A stretch of DNA of 64,000 nt, taken from assembly GCA_004020645.1 (NCBI GenBank), contig SAQL01000001.1, forward strand, positions 89,176 to 153,175, given 5' to 3'. The notes below the pieces were generated by a model that did not search any database, was not told the origin of the DNA, and saw only the letters and a program-made list of their open reading frames with translations. The stretch is from Mesorhizobium sp. Its GTDB lineage: Bacteria; Pseudomonadota; Alphaproteobacteria; Rhizobiales; Rhizobiaceae. The position numbers were made by a program, and so were the translations under genes. Positions 9,095 to 17,603 of this stretch are shown in pieces. Position 1 is the stretch's first letter; the number at the start of each line of letters is the position of its first letter.

Positions 9095-10947
9095 CTGTTT
9101 GCTCCAGGTGTTAAATCCGCATGCTCGGATTTATGCAGAACGCCGGCGGTTTCTTCATTGAGCGCCTGACCGGTGCGGCGCGGCTGGCTGAGCGGCGTCG
9201 GAATCGGCGTGCCGATATTGCCCTTGAGGAAGCGCGCTCCGGCGCGAACGCCTTCGACAAGCTGCAACTCGAAACGGGCGGCATCGCGGTGGCGGACATC
9301 CTCGATCACCTCGGCGACTTCCTCCGGGTCGACGCCCAGCGCTTCCAGTGTGGAGCCGCCGAAGACAAGCGCCGATTCGAAGGTTTCGCGAATCTGGAAA
9401 TCGACGTCGGCACGTATCAACTGCAGTGCGGTTCCGCGGTCGAAAGCGCGTGCCAGCACGGTCAGCAGGGGAAACTCCGCCTTGATGAGCTTTGCGATGC
9501 GGACCGCGACATCGGGCTTGTCGACGCAGATCAACACGGCGCGTGCGCGGCCGGCGCCTGCGGCACGCAGAATGTCCAGCCGCGTGCCGTCGCCATAGTA
9601 AACCTTGAAGCCGAAATCGGCCGCCGCCTGGATCATCTCGACCTCATTGTCGATGATCGATACATCGATCCCGCGCAACAGCAGCGGTTGGCTGGCGATC
9701 TGGCCGAAACGGCCGAAGCCGATGATCAGCACGCTGCCGGTTAGGCCATCGGCGACGTCGACGCCTTCGAGCGACTGCTCGTCGCGTGGCGTCAGATACC
9801 GCAATGCCAAAATGGCCAGCGGTGTCAGCACCATAGAGATGATGACGATCGCCGTCAGGGTCGCATTAGCCTGGCTGTCGATGATGCCGACCGCCGCGGC
9901 GGCGGAATAGAGAACGAAGGCGAATTCGCCGCCTTGTGCCATGAAGACGGCACGCTCGAGCGCTTCCCGGTGACCGGTCTTGAGAATGCGGGCGACGAGA
10001 TAGATGCCGATCGCCTTTATCACCATGTAGGCGACGACGTAGATGACGACAATCCGCCAGTTCTCGATGACCACATGCAGGTCGAGCGACATGCCGACCG
10101 CGAGGAAGAACAACCCGAGCAGCACACCGCGGAATGGTTCGACATCGGCCTCGAGCTGATGACGGAAGGTGGATTCCGACAACAGCACGCCGGCCAGGAA
10201 AGCGCCCATCGCCATCGACAGGCCGCTGAGCTGCATGGCAAGCGCCGATCCCAGAACGACCAGAAGGGCGGCGGCGGTCATCACTTCGCGGGCGCGGGCA
10301 TCCGCCAGGATGCGGAAGAACGGATTGAGCAGGTAACGCCCGGCCAGCACCAGGCCGACGATGGCGGCAAGTCCGATGCCCACTTCCGTCAGCCGCTGCG
10401 TCAAGCTCATATCGGCGCCGCCCGGTGCCAGGAAAGCGATCAGCGCCAGCAGCGGAACGATCGCCAGGTCTTCGAGCAGCAGGATGGAGACGATACGCTG
10501 GCCTTTGGGCGCGGCGATCTCACCGCGTTCCTCCAAAAGCTGCATGACGATCGCCGTTGAGGTCAGCACGAAACCGGCGCCGGCGACGAAGGATTGCGAG
10601 ACCGGAAAACCTCCCGCCAGTCCCACGCCGGTCAGCAACAGCGCGCACACGCCGACCTGCAATGCCCCAAGGCCAAAGATCTCTCGCCTGAGGCCCCACA
10701 GCCGTGACGGCTGCATCTCCAGCCCGATGATGAACAGGAACATGACGACGCCGAGCTCGGCGACGTGAAGAATGGCTTCCGATTCGGAAAAGATGCCGAT
10801 GCCGAACGGGCCGATGACCACGCCGGCCGCCAGATAGCCGAGGATGGAGCCAAGCCCTATGCGCTTGAAGATCGGCACGGCGACAACACCGGCGGCGAGC
10901 AGCGCCACGACGTGGATCAGATCGCTGCCCGCTGCTTCTGCCGCCAT
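9091..10947 (-). CDS. CPA2 monovalent cation:proton antiporter with RCK domain (KefB/KefC/YbaL-like)
   Basis: A 618-residue inner-membrane protein. Residues about 1-385 form 12-13 hydrophobic helices of the Na+/H+ exchanger fold, with IVMQLLEERGE and MGAFLAGVLLSESTFRHQLE. Near residue 407 an RCK/TrkA-N Rossmann motif (IIGFGRFGQ) begins and is followed by an NAD-binding domain with YYGDGTR. It probably exchanges K+ or Na+ for H+ under nucleotide or glutathione control. The length fits the KefB/KefC/YbaL group; I cannot choose among them. It forms an operon with the DUF924 gene. Confidence 0.9.
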   Translation of the reverse strand: MAAEAAGSDLIHVVALLAAGVVAVPIFKRIGLGSILGYLAAGVVIGPFGIGIFSESEAILHVAELGVVMFLFIIGLEMQPSRLWGLRREIFGLGALQVGVCALLLTGVGLAGGFPVSQSFVAGAGFVLTSTAIVMQLLEERGEIAAPKGQRIVSILLLEDLAIVPLLALIAFLAPGGADMSLTQRLTEVGIGLAAIVGLVLAGRYLLNPFFRILADARAREVMTAAALLVVLGSALAMQLSGLSMAMGAFLAGVLLSESTFRHQLEADVEPFRGVLLGLFFLAVGMSLDLHVVIENWRIVVIYVVAYMVIKAIGIYLVARILKTGHREALERAVFMAQGGEFAFVLYSAAAAVGIIDSQANATLTAIVIISMVLTPLAILALRYLTPRDEQSLEGVDVADGLTGSVLIIGFGRFGQIASQPLLLRGIDVSIIDNEVEMIQAAADFGFKVYYGDGTRLDILRAAGAGRARAVLICVDKPDVAVRIAKLIKAEFPLLTVLARAFDRGTALQLIRADVDFQIRETFESALVFGGSTLEALGVDPEEVAEVIEDVRHRDAARFELQLVEGVRAGARFLKGNIGTPIPTPLSQPRRTGQALNEETAGVLHKSEHADLTPGANR

Positions 10948-11197
10948 GCCTGCCGTTCCGTTCTCTCTAGGGACCGCTGCACGTGCTGCGGCATCAAGCG
11001 GCCAAGATAGGGGCTTCGGCTGAGATCGAACAGTCCGAATCCGGAAACTGGTGCGGCAGTGTTGCAGGCGCGCTCCACAACATTATGCACCGGCTGCGTT
11101 GCGAATTGCAGCAATCGGGCGCTAAGGACGCCGCGGCTTTGGCCGTGAAGGGCGGACGACGATCAAGTCAGCCGCCTTTTTTGAGGGAGACGACTAC

Positions 11198-11464
11198 ATG
11201 AAGACATTTTTGCTCGTTGCCGTTGGCATCGCGGCGCTTGCCGGATCGGCCTGCTCGAAGGCGCCGGACTGCACCACCGAAATGCTGACCAAGAAGGCCC
11301 AAGACATGACCGCAGCCCTTCAGGAGGCGATTACAAAGGATCCGGCCAAGGCAGCCGACCTCACCGCCAAGGTCCAGGCGGTCACAACTAAGTATCAGGG
11401 CACGACGACGGCGGACGAGGCCTGCAAGGCCTATGACGAGTTGATCACCGCCATCAAGGCCTGA
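11198..11464 (+). CDS. small exported protein of unknown function
   Basis: An 88-residue protein with a hydrophobic N-terminal signal (MKTFLLVAVGIAALAGSAC). The Cys after GSA could be lipidated but the lipobox is imperfect (Gly at -3). The mature part is a short Lys/Ala/Thr-rich helical segment with two further cysteines (PDCTTE, EACKAY). Monocistronic, closed by a strong terminator 20 bp after the stop. No function can be assigned. Confidence 0.75.
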   Translation: MKTFLLVAVGIAALAGSACSKAPDCTTEMLTKKAQDMTAALQEAITKDPAKAADLTAKVQAVTTKYQGTTTADEACKAYDELITAIKA

Positions 11465-11483
11465 GCATCGATCAGAGTTTTGG

Positions 11484-11513
11484 AAAAAGCGGTGGCCGTG
11501 GCTGCCGCTTTTT
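11484..11513 (+). terminator. rho-independent terminator
   Basis: A 13-bp stem with two G-U pairs: AAAAAGCGGTGGC and GCTGCCGCTTTTT around the loop CGTG, ending in a T run. It may also work for the convergent gene at 11559 because the left arm begins with A's. Confidence 0.85.
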
Positions 11514-11558
11514 TGCAACTAGAGTAGAGCGCCGCCTATCGGACGTGCAAAAGGTTCC

Positions 11559-12113
11559 TCAGTTCGGCGCGATGGAGCCGACTTCGACCGTATCGACGCG
11601 CTTCAGCTTCATGCCGATGACCGGCACCAATTGCTGGTCGACGCGCACCGCAACCGTCACCGTCATCGAATTGTCGTTGGGGACAAGAGCCTGCATGACG
11701 CCGCGCAACTGGTTGCGGTTGATGGTGAAGACGACCTTGTTGGCGCTGACCACGTTGCCGCCGATAATGTCGAGGCCGGAACCGGCAGCACCGCCCATGA
11801 AGCTGCCCTTGTAGCCCTCGCGGCCCTTGTGCTGGATCGTCGCCGACATCTGCTGGGTGAACATGCCGACCCGGCAGCCGCCGTCGAGCGACATGCCGAT
11901 CTTGCCGTCTGGTGTCGAACCGGTGAAATTGCAGGTGAATTTCGTGCCCTTGTATTTGCCGGCGACGATTTCCCCGGGGCCGACCCATTCGCCTTCCACC
12001 GATTGAAAGAACTTCCTGTCCCGTTCTGCTGCAAAGGTCTTTTCGGCCATGCCGGCAGTTGTTGAAACCACGACCGCCATCGGCAGGACGCTAGACAAGA
12101 TCACGCTTTTCAT
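11559..12113 (-). CDS. exported protein of unknown function
   Basis: A 184-residue protein with signal peptide MKSVILSSVLPMAVVVSTT and likely cleavage after KTFA. The mature part is beta-rich and glycine-rich (EGEWVGPGEIV, CNFTGSTPDGKIGMSLDGGC) and contains a Cys pair that could form a disulfide. It is probably a periplasmic beta-barrel or lipocalin-like fold, but this is only an impression. The start at 12113 is chosen because the signal peptide begins there. Confidence 0.72.
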   Translation of the reverse strand: MKSVILSSVLPMAVVVSTTAGMAEKTFAAERDRKFFQSVEGEWVGPGEIVAGKYKGTKFTCNFTGSTPDGKIGMSLDGGCRVGMFTQQMSATIQHKGREGYKGSFMGGAAGSGLDIIGGNVVSANKVVFTINRNQLRGVMQALVPNDNSMTVTVAVRVDQQLVPVIGMKLKRVDTVEVGSIAPN

Positions 12114-12179
12114 CGACGACACCCGGCAACAAAGAGACTGGTTTGGAACCCGTCCGACCATGAACAAGATTGGTTAATG

Positions 12180-12302
12180 CTTCGTCACCGCTAGCGCATG
12201 GCTCCGAAAATCGGAAGCGATTTGCGCTGGGATCATGCGCGAAATCAAAGTGCTTCAGCGTCCTTTGCGCGCCACCAGGACGTGCGGTGCTGGAGACGGT
12301 TG
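12180..12302. repeat. palindromic intergenic repeat, CTACAGCG family, copy 2
   Basis: The stretch carries GATCATGCGCGAAATC, CAGCGTCCTTTGCGCG and a partly decayed inverted partner (GACGTGCGGTGCTGGAG). It matches the modules at 4722-4812 and 15046-15138 and abuts the 3' end of ycjF. Confidence 0.6.
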
Positions 12303-13391
12303 TCACGTGTCGGAAGCGGATGTCTCCTTCAGCTTTTTCGTTGCAAACGATGTCAGCGCGGAGAGGAAATCACCCATGCCGGGCCGTCTCGTGGCGCTGA
12401 AGGGCAGGGGCCTTGCGGTCTCCATCGCAGCAATGCCGATGCGCGCCGTCATCATGCCGTTGACGACACCTTCGCCAAGCTTGGCCGAGAGTCGAGCAGC
12501 GAGGCCATGGCCGACGATCTGCTGGACGAAACTGTCGCCCACGGCAATCGAGCCGGTCACCGCCAGATGGGCGAGAACGCTGCGCGCCAGCCGGAAGAAC
12601 CCCAGCGTGCCCGGCCGGCCGCCATAAAGTTCCGATAGCCGGCGAATCAGCCGGCCGGCTTCGAACACGACATAGGCGACGTCGACCAGAGCGCGAGGGC
12701 TGACCGCCGTCACCAGCGACACACGCTTTGCTGCTTCGAGGATCATCACCTTGGCGCGAGCATCGAGGGGGCCGAGGATTTCGGTCTCGGCCAGGCGCAC
12801 CAGATTGCCACCGTCGATGATCTCGTCGCGCAAGTCGGCCAGCGCGCGTCTGCCGGCCGCGGTTTCGGGTTTGGCCGCGACAAAGGCCGAGAGTTCGTCG
12901 ACCACGGCGCGAGCGGCCTTCGGATCGTCGCGGGCAATGGCGTCGAGTGCCCGCTTCTGTAGCTTTTCGACCTCGGCGAGGCGGGCGATCGCCAGGAATT
13001 CGCGAACGAGGATGACCAGAAGCGCCAGCACCGCGATCACGGCCATCCCGGCGGCAAGCCAGCCCAGCCATTCGGCACGCGCGAACAGATCGCGAATCAG
13101 CTGATCGATCCAAAGGCCGAGGGCCAGCGAAACCAGAACGCCCAATGCGCCGAACAACAAGCCACCTGATATCGAACGCTTACGCGGCGCGGTGGCAGGC
13201 GGCGGTTCGGCGGCGATAATATCCGGCTCGTCGAAAACGTCGATTTCCGCCGGAGTGACGACGGCAAGATCAGCCTTCGCGGCGCGTGGCTTTCTGGCCG
13301 ATGGAGCGTCGGGCTGCCGCAAGGCTGCCCGTTCTTTTGGCGGGGCTTCGGGCTCGATGCGAAAAGCCGCCGGCTTGCGGGGCGCGGTCAT
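12303..13391 (-). CDS. ycjF: YcjF family (TIGR01620/DUF697) inner-membrane protein
   Basis: A 362-residue protein. A Pro/Ala/Lys-rich N-terminal cytoplasmic region (1-75) precedes two membrane helices (about 78-98 and 108-130) and a helical domain with the DUF697 block (RLIRRLSELYGGRPGTLGFF). The C-terminal part includes MTARIGIAAMETARPLPF. Homologues are stress-associated proteins encoded next to YcjX with unknown biochemistry. The start overlaps the ycjX stop by 4 bp (ATGA). Confidence 0.9.
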   Translation of the reverse strand: MTAPRKPAAFRIEPEAPPKERAALRQPDAPSARKPRAAKADLAVVTPAEIDVFDEPDIIAAEPPPATAPRKRSISGGLLFGALGVLVSLALGLWIDQLIRDLFARAEWLGWLAAGMAVIAVLALLVILVREFLAIARLAEVEKLQKRALDAIARDDPKAARAVVDELSAFVAAKPETAAGRRALADLRDEIIDGGNLVRLAETEILGPLDARAKVMILEAAKRVSLVTAVSPRALVDVAYVVFEAGRLIRRLSELYGGRPGTLGFFRLARSVLAHLAVTGSIAVGDSFVQQIVGHGLAARLSAKLGEGVVNGMMTARIGIAAMETARPLPFSATRRPGMGDFLSALTSFATKKLKETSASDT

Positions 13392-14902
13392 GCCAGACGA
13401 TCTCCGATCAGGAACTGCAGGGCGCGGTCGAGCCTGATATGCGGCAGCGACAGCGTGACGCCTTCAGCCGTGCGTTCGAGCTTTGGCGGGCGAAAGCGCA
13501 CGAAGCGGATTGCCGGGTCATCATTACTTTGTCGATGGTCTGGGCTTTGCCGATGGTCTGGGCTCTGCCGATGGTCTGGCCCAGAGATATCGAAAACTGC
13601 ATCGATTTTCTCCGGTAAATCACCGGGAAATATGGCTGTTTCGGTTTTTCCATCAAAAGTTTCGCCGTTGATCTTTTCACCTTTCAACGGTGTGCCAATG
13701 ATGACCGGCAGCGTCTCACGGCCTTGCTTGACCGTGCCTTCCCGGGTCGCGCGCACCGCCGCCAGGGCAACCACGTCGACATCGGCGCCGGTGAAATTCG
13801 CCCGCGCCACGGCACGGTCGGCGAGCCGCCGTACGATCGCCTGCAGCCGGTCGTGGCTTTCGTGGTGCAGATGGTCCGCCTTCGTCGCCGCCACCAATAT
13901 GCGGTCGATGCGTCTTGAAAAAAAGTCGGTCAGGAAATTGCCGCGGCCGGGGCGGAAACAGGCGAGGATTTCGGTCACAGCACGTTCGAGATCGGCCATG
14001 GCGCCGGGGCCTGCGTTCAAGGCCTGCAGGGCGTCTATCACCACGATCTGACGGTCGAGGCGCGTGATGTGCTCCCGGAAGAACGGCTTTACGACATATG
14101 TCTTGTAGGCCTCGTAGCGCCGCTCCATCATCGCCTGAAGCGACCCGGAACGCGCCCGCCGCTCACTCAGGCTCGGCAAGGGCGCGAAGGTCAGCGCCGG
14201 CGAGCCCTCAAGATCGCCGGGCATCAGGAAACGGCCGGGTGGCAGGGTTGAAAGCGCCCGCTCGTCGAGCTTGCATGCCTTGAGATAAGCGGCGAAGCTC
14301 TCGGCGAGGCGGCGCGCCGTCATCTCGTCGGCGTCCGCATTCGGGTCGACCGCTGCCGAGAGCGCGCGCCATTCCTGTGAAAGCTCGACGCGCACCGGCA
14401 GCACGGCCATCTCGAAGGCTTCGCGTGAGAAATCAGCGTAGGATTTGCCGAGCAGCGGCAGGTCGAGCAGCCATTCGCCGGGATAGTCGACGATATCGAC
14501 CGACAATTTGCCTGATGAAAACATGCGGCTCCAGCCGGAGGCCGATTCATATTCGATGGTGAGCCTCAGCTCGGAAATGGCCCGTGTCGAATCCGGCCAG
14601 AGGCGGTCGTTGACCAGGGCCGCTACGTGATCCTCGTACTGGAATCGCGGTACGGCGTCATCCGGTTGCTCTTCGAGGAAGGCACGGGCGATGCGTCCCG
14701 ATTTCTGCGCCGCGAACAGCGGCAAGCGCCCGCCATGGATCAGATTGTGGACAAAGGCTGAGATGAACACTGTCTTGCCCGCGCGCGAAAGGCCAGTGAC
14801 ACCCAGCCGCAGCGATGGCGAAAAAAGCCCGGTAGCGCGCCCCGACAGCGTATCCAGGGCAATCTTCGCCTCGTCGGTGAAAGTGGTCAGCGATGATACC
14901 AA
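13388..14902 (-). CDS. ycjX: YcjX family P-loop NTPase
   Basis: A 504-residue nucleotide-binding protein with Walker A GLSRAGKT and a DIVDYPGEWLLDLPLL Walker B-like block, diagnostic of the YcjX/DUF463 family. The TTG at 14902 is preferred: GAGAGA lies 6 bp upstream, while extending to ATG 15046 would translate a dispersed palindromic repeat (14951-15024). A 6-residue microrepeat (DHRQSP three times, encoded by 18-bp units at about 13545-13598) sits in a C-terminal loop and is probably a lineage-specific expansion. Coupled to ycjF. Confidence 0.9.
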   Translation of the reverse strand: MVSSLTTFTDEAKIALDTLSGRATGLFSPSLRLGVTGLSRAGKTVFISAFVHNLIHGGRLPLFAAQKSGRIARAFLEEQPDDAVPRFQYEDHVAALVNDRLWPDSTRAISELRLTIEYESASGWSRMFSSGKLSVDIVDYPGEWLLDLPLLGKSYADFSREAFEMAVLPVRVELSQEWRALSAAVDPNADADEMTARRLAESFAAYLKACKLDERALSTLPPGRFLMPGDLEGSPALTFAPLPSLSERRARSGSLQAMMERRYEAYKTYVVKPFFREHITRLDRQIVVIDALQALNAGPGAMADLERAVTEILACFRPGRGNFLTDFFSRRIDRILVAATKADHLHHESHDRLQAIVRRLADRAVARANFTGADVDVVALAAVRATREGTVKQGRETLPVIIGTPLKGEKINGETFDGKTETAIFPGDLPEKIDAVFDISGPDHRQSPDHRQSPDHRQSNDDPAIRFVRFRPPKLERTAEGVTLSLPHIRLDRALQFLIGDRLA

Positions 14903-14950
14903 AATGCGTCTCTCGGGGCTTCGGTACGACCCGATATAGACGCTGCTGCC

Positions 14951-15024
14951 TAGTGTGGCGAATCCGAAATTCGCAGTACCTTGGAGCAGCGCAGTGAGCG
15001 AATTTCGGATTCTAAGCCACACTA
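14951..15024. repeat. inverted-repeat element, TGTGG-ended, type A copy
   Basis: Left arm TAGTGTGGCGAATCCGAAAT (continuing TTCGC) at 14951-14974 and right arm GCGAATTTCGGATTC plus AAGCCACACTA at 14998-15024 pair over about 24 bp. The same arms occur at 17418-17490 and as a half copy at 37271. Confidence 0.75.
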
Positions 15025-15045
15025 GCAAATCATTGAATTCGCGCA

Positions 15046-15138
15046 TGAACCCGAACCATAGGCTCGGAAAAGATCATGCGCAAAATTGAGTTCCACAGCG
15101 TCCTTTGCGCGTCCAAGAGGACGCGCTGCGCTGTAGTG
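15046..15138. repeat. palindromic intergenic repeat, CTACAGCG family, copy 3
   Basis: Contains AAGATCATGCGCAAAAT, CACAGCGTCCTTTGCGCGTC and the inverted GACGCGCTGCGCTGTAG. It is the reverse-oriented counterpart of the element at 4722-4812. Confidence 0.7.
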
Positions 15139-15208
15139 TGCTTTTGGATTTGAAGTTCCTGAACGCTGATGCCATTGAAGTGGCAGGACTTTCAAATCCG
15201 CCACGCTA
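15134..15208. repeat. inverted-repeat element, TGTGG-ended, type B copy
   Basis: The arms are TAGTGTG...GGATTTGAAGTTCCTG and CAGGACTTTCAAATCCGCCACGCTA, similar to the better-preserved copy at 17337-17399. Together with the preceding elements it fills the 318-bp gap upstream of ycjX. Confidence 0.65.
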
Positions 15209-15221
15209 GGTTGAAATGGCG

Positions 15222-15725
15222 TCAGAGATCGGCCGGCGTCACGAAGGCTTCGAGATAGCCGGTGCCTTGCGCGGCGTTGGCAAGACTGCCCGGAAAACGG
15301 ACGACCGCAAGGCCGGAGGCCGGGAAGCCGTGGTTCAGAATTCCCCTCGCAGTCTCGTCGCCATCGCCCGAAAGCGCGATAGTGAGATCTTCCGTCATCG
15401 GGTTGTGGCCGATGACGAGCAGCGAGCCTGGCCCGCCATTGCCGCGAATGATCGAGAGATAACCGGCGGCGTCCTCGCTATAGAGCGTGTCCAGGAACAG
15501 GACCCGGCCTGTATCGGTGTGGCCGGCCAGGCCTTCCAGCGTCTGGCGCGCTCGCTTTGCGTTGGAGCAAAGGGTGAGGTCCGGAATGTAGCTGCGGGCC
15601 CGCATGGCCGCACCCATCGTTGCGGCGTCGGCGAGGCCGGATGCGTCGAGCGGACGATCGAAATCGCGCATGCCGGGTAGGGCCCATCCGGCCTTGGCAT
15701 GCCTCAACAGATAAAGCTTGCTCAC
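15222..15725 (-). CDS. SixA-type histidine phosphatase family protein
   Basis: A 167-residue protein starting MSKLYLLRHAKAGW with the RHx phosphoacceptor (His9) of the histidine phosphatase superfamily, and a second catalytic-type block VIGHNPMTEDL. Length and motifs fit the SixA/COG2062 group, which removes phosphate from phosphohistidine in Hpt or PTS proteins. The GTG at 15725 is preceded by GAGGGG; an upstream ATG at 15749 adds eight residues. No phosphorelay partner is adjacent. Confidence 0.85.
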   Translation of the reverse strand: MSKLYLLRHAKAGWALPGMRDFDRPLDASGLADAATMGAAMRARSYIPDLTLCSNAKRARQTLEGLAGHTDTGRVLFLDTLYSEDAAGYLSIIRGNGGPGSLLVIGHNPMTEDLTIALSGDGDETARGILNHGFPASGLAVVRFPGSLANAAQGTGYLEAFVTPADL

Positions 15726-15989
15726 CGGCCCCTCGCTTGTGCCAAACACCGAAACTCGTCAAAAAGTGCTGCAGGATTAGCCATGAGAATGGCCTTATGC
15801 ACAATGGCCGGCACCTTTCAAACCCAACAAATCATACGCAAATTCGGTCGTGCCCTTCATGCGAATGATGCGGCCAATACCGTTTTGCCCGACATTAACA
15901 ATTGCGTGAAACTGTCGTCGATTACGCTTGTGCAGCATTCGGTCCGCGAATATATAGGCGCCAAAATTGGGGCTGTTTGGGTGAGTCGA

Positions 15990-16406
15990 ATGAACGACAT
16001 CGTTACTGCCGATTACGTACCCTCCGAAGACGAGCCGTTCATGAACGAACGGCAGAAATCCTACTTTCGCCTGAAGCTCGTCACCTGGAAGAACGACATA
16101 CTGCGCGAAGCGCGCGAAACTCTCGAAATCCTGCAGCAGGAAAACGCCAACCACCCCGATCTCGCTGATCGCGCCTCTTCGGAAACTGACCGCGCCATCG
16201 AACTTCGCGCCCGCGATCGCCAGCGAAAACTCATTTCAAAAATTGATTCCGCGCTTCAGCGCATTGATGAAGGCACTTACGGCTATTGTGAGGAAACCGG
16301 CGAGCCCATCGCGCTGAAGCGGCTCGATGCGCGTCCGATCGCGACCTTGTCGATCGAGGCGCAGGAGCGCCACGAGCGCCGCGAGAAGGTCTACCGCGAC
16401 GACTGA
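15990..16406 (+). CDS. dksA: RNA polymerase-binding transcription factor DksA, zinc-ligand-poor form
   Basis: A 138-residue DksA: N-terminal YVPSEDEPFMNERQ, a long coiled coil (about 30-95) that reaches the RNA polymerase secondary channel, and a C-terminal globular domain. The zinc site is reduced: Cys100 is kept but the other three ligand positions are Thr103, Ser121 and Ala124 (CEET, then LSIEA), so it should fold without zinc. It mediates the stringent response with ppGpp. The start at ATG 15990 gives the usual N-terminus; GTG 15981 is an alternative. A strong terminator follows. Confidence 0.94.
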   Translation: MNDIVTADYVPSEDEPFMNERQKSYFRLKLVTWKNDILREARETLEILQQENANHPDLADRASSETDRAIELRARDRQRKLISKIDSALQRIDEGTYGYCEETGEPIALKRLDARPIATLSIEAQERHERREKVYRDD

Positions 16407-16441
16407 CGAAGCGCCTAAAAGCAGCAATAGCGAATTTTGTC

Positions 16442-16466
16442 ATGGCCGGTCTCCGGCCATTTTTTG
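16442..16466 (+). terminator. rho-independent terminator after dksA
   Basis: Perfect 8-bp stem ATGGCCGG/CCGGCCAT with loop TCT, followed by six T residues. Confidence 0.9.
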
Positions 16467-16497
16467 TTAGCTGTTCGCTGCCCCGGTTTCTGGCCGG

Positions 16498-17235
16498 TTA
16501 TCTTTTCTGGCTGGAAAGCTCGCCGAGAAGCTTCGTCATCTCGTCATCGAGGGACGACGGCGCCTTAGCCGCCGGCTTGCTCTCCGACTTGGCGGGGTGC
16601 GGGTCATCAAACGAGACCTCGAGCTCCCTCATCAGCGTATCGTCAATAGAATCCTGCTTTGGCGGCGAATCCTGTCTTGCCGGCGATGGCGCCTGTCGAA
16701 ACGCACTGGCGTTCGCCGATCCGTAAGCGGGCAGCGGCGTGATGGTCGCCGATTGATGGCTTTGCGCTGGCTTCGGCGCTGGCGCCGGTGCGGTCTGATG
16801 GGGCCGGACAGGCGTCGGGGCCGCGCTTACCGGCTGCGGAGGCGGTGCTTGCATCATTGGCGCAGGAGCCGGTTGAGGCGCTCGCGGCCGCGGTGCCGGT
16901 TGATGGCCGCCGCTATCTCCGGTCAGTGCAGGACGGCGCAGCGCCGACAGCCGGATGTCGCGTTCGACGACGACATCGGTTGGGCCTCCGATCAACAGCA
17001 GGTGCTCGATGTCGTCGCGGCGCACCAGCACCAACCGGCGGTGACTGTCGACAGCGGTGGCGTCCATGACGGCCAGGCGCGTCTTGCGGTTCCTGCCACC
17101 GGCAACGAATGTTCCGAAGGTCAGATTGCGGACCAGCTTGATGATTAGGAGAATAATGGCCAGAAGGACAAGCGCGACCAGCGTCCACAGGATTTCCGCG
17201 GCATAAGGACCCAAAACGCTATCCAGCCCTTGCAT
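16498..17235 (-). CDS. FliO-like membrane protein, orphan
   Basis: A 245-residue protein with one N-terminal membrane helix (about 14-35), then a short basic/beta domain (RKTRLAVMDATAVDSHRRLVL, VERDIRL) matching the FliO family core, and a long Pro/Ala/Gln-rich disordered tail (about 105-245). FliO normally assists the flagellar export gate, but no flagellar gene is nearby, so the flagellar role is unproven. It is convergent with dksA and divergent from cckA. Confidence 0.65.
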   Translation of the reverse strand: MQGLDSVLGPYAAEILWTLVALVLLAIILLIIKLVRNLTFGTFVAGGRNRKTRLAVMDATAVDSHRRLVLVRRDDIEHLLLIGGPTDVVVERDIRLSALRRPALTGDSGGHQPAPRPRAPQPAPAPMMQAPPPQPVSAAPTPVRPHQTAPAPAPKPAQSHQSATITPLPAYGSANASAFRQAPSPARQDSPPKQDSIDDTLMRELEVSFDDPHPAKSESKPAAKAPSSLDDEMTKLLGELSSQKR

Positions 17236-17336
17236 TAGTGCCCCCGTATCGGCTTTCGAAGAAAAGTGACACTAGACTGTTGCGGCACGCCCCTGCAAGT
17301 TGCCTTTCGCGCTTCTTGAACAGGTTGAAACGCCGA

Positions 17337-17399
17337 TGTGGTGGATTTGAAGTTCCTGCGAATTGAGTGCGTCAGCGTTCCCACTTCAAATCCACCACA
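17337..17399. repeat. inverted-repeat element, TGTGG-ended, type B copy
   Basis: A perfect 17-bp inverted repeat: TGTGGTGGATTTGAAGT at 17337-17353 and its complement at 17383-17399, with a 29-bp loop. It lies upstream of cckA beside a type A element. Confidence 0.85.
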
Positions 17400-17417
17400 C
17401 TGGATTTTCAGTAAGTT

Positions 17418-17490
17418 GCTGGTGTGATCAGTCCGAAATTCGCTCCGCGTTGCACCAAGGTGATGCGAATTTCGGTTTCACCACACCAGG
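17418..17490. repeat. inverted-repeat element, TGTGG-ended, type A copy
   Basis: The left arm CTGGTGTGATCAGTCCGAAA(TTCGC) pairs with the right arm GCGAATTTCGGTTTCACCAC(ACCAG). It is related to the element at 14951-15024. With 17337-17399 it fills most of the region between the FliO-like gene and cckA. Confidence 0.8.
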
Positions 17491-17603
17491 CGCAGAATGG
17501 GCGTCATTTTTAGCGGACATTTGCCGCCAAGGCCTTTTCCGGATCCTGAGAATGTGATTCAACCGGGCAGGGGCAAGTACCGGATTTCACGAGCAGGGGG
17601 CAT

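Noticed and set aside
14903-15046. N-terminal extension of YcjX from ATG 15046
   Set aside because: The added 48 codons translate a dispersed inverted-repeat element and do not belong to the family; the TTG at 14902 has a better ribosome-binding site.
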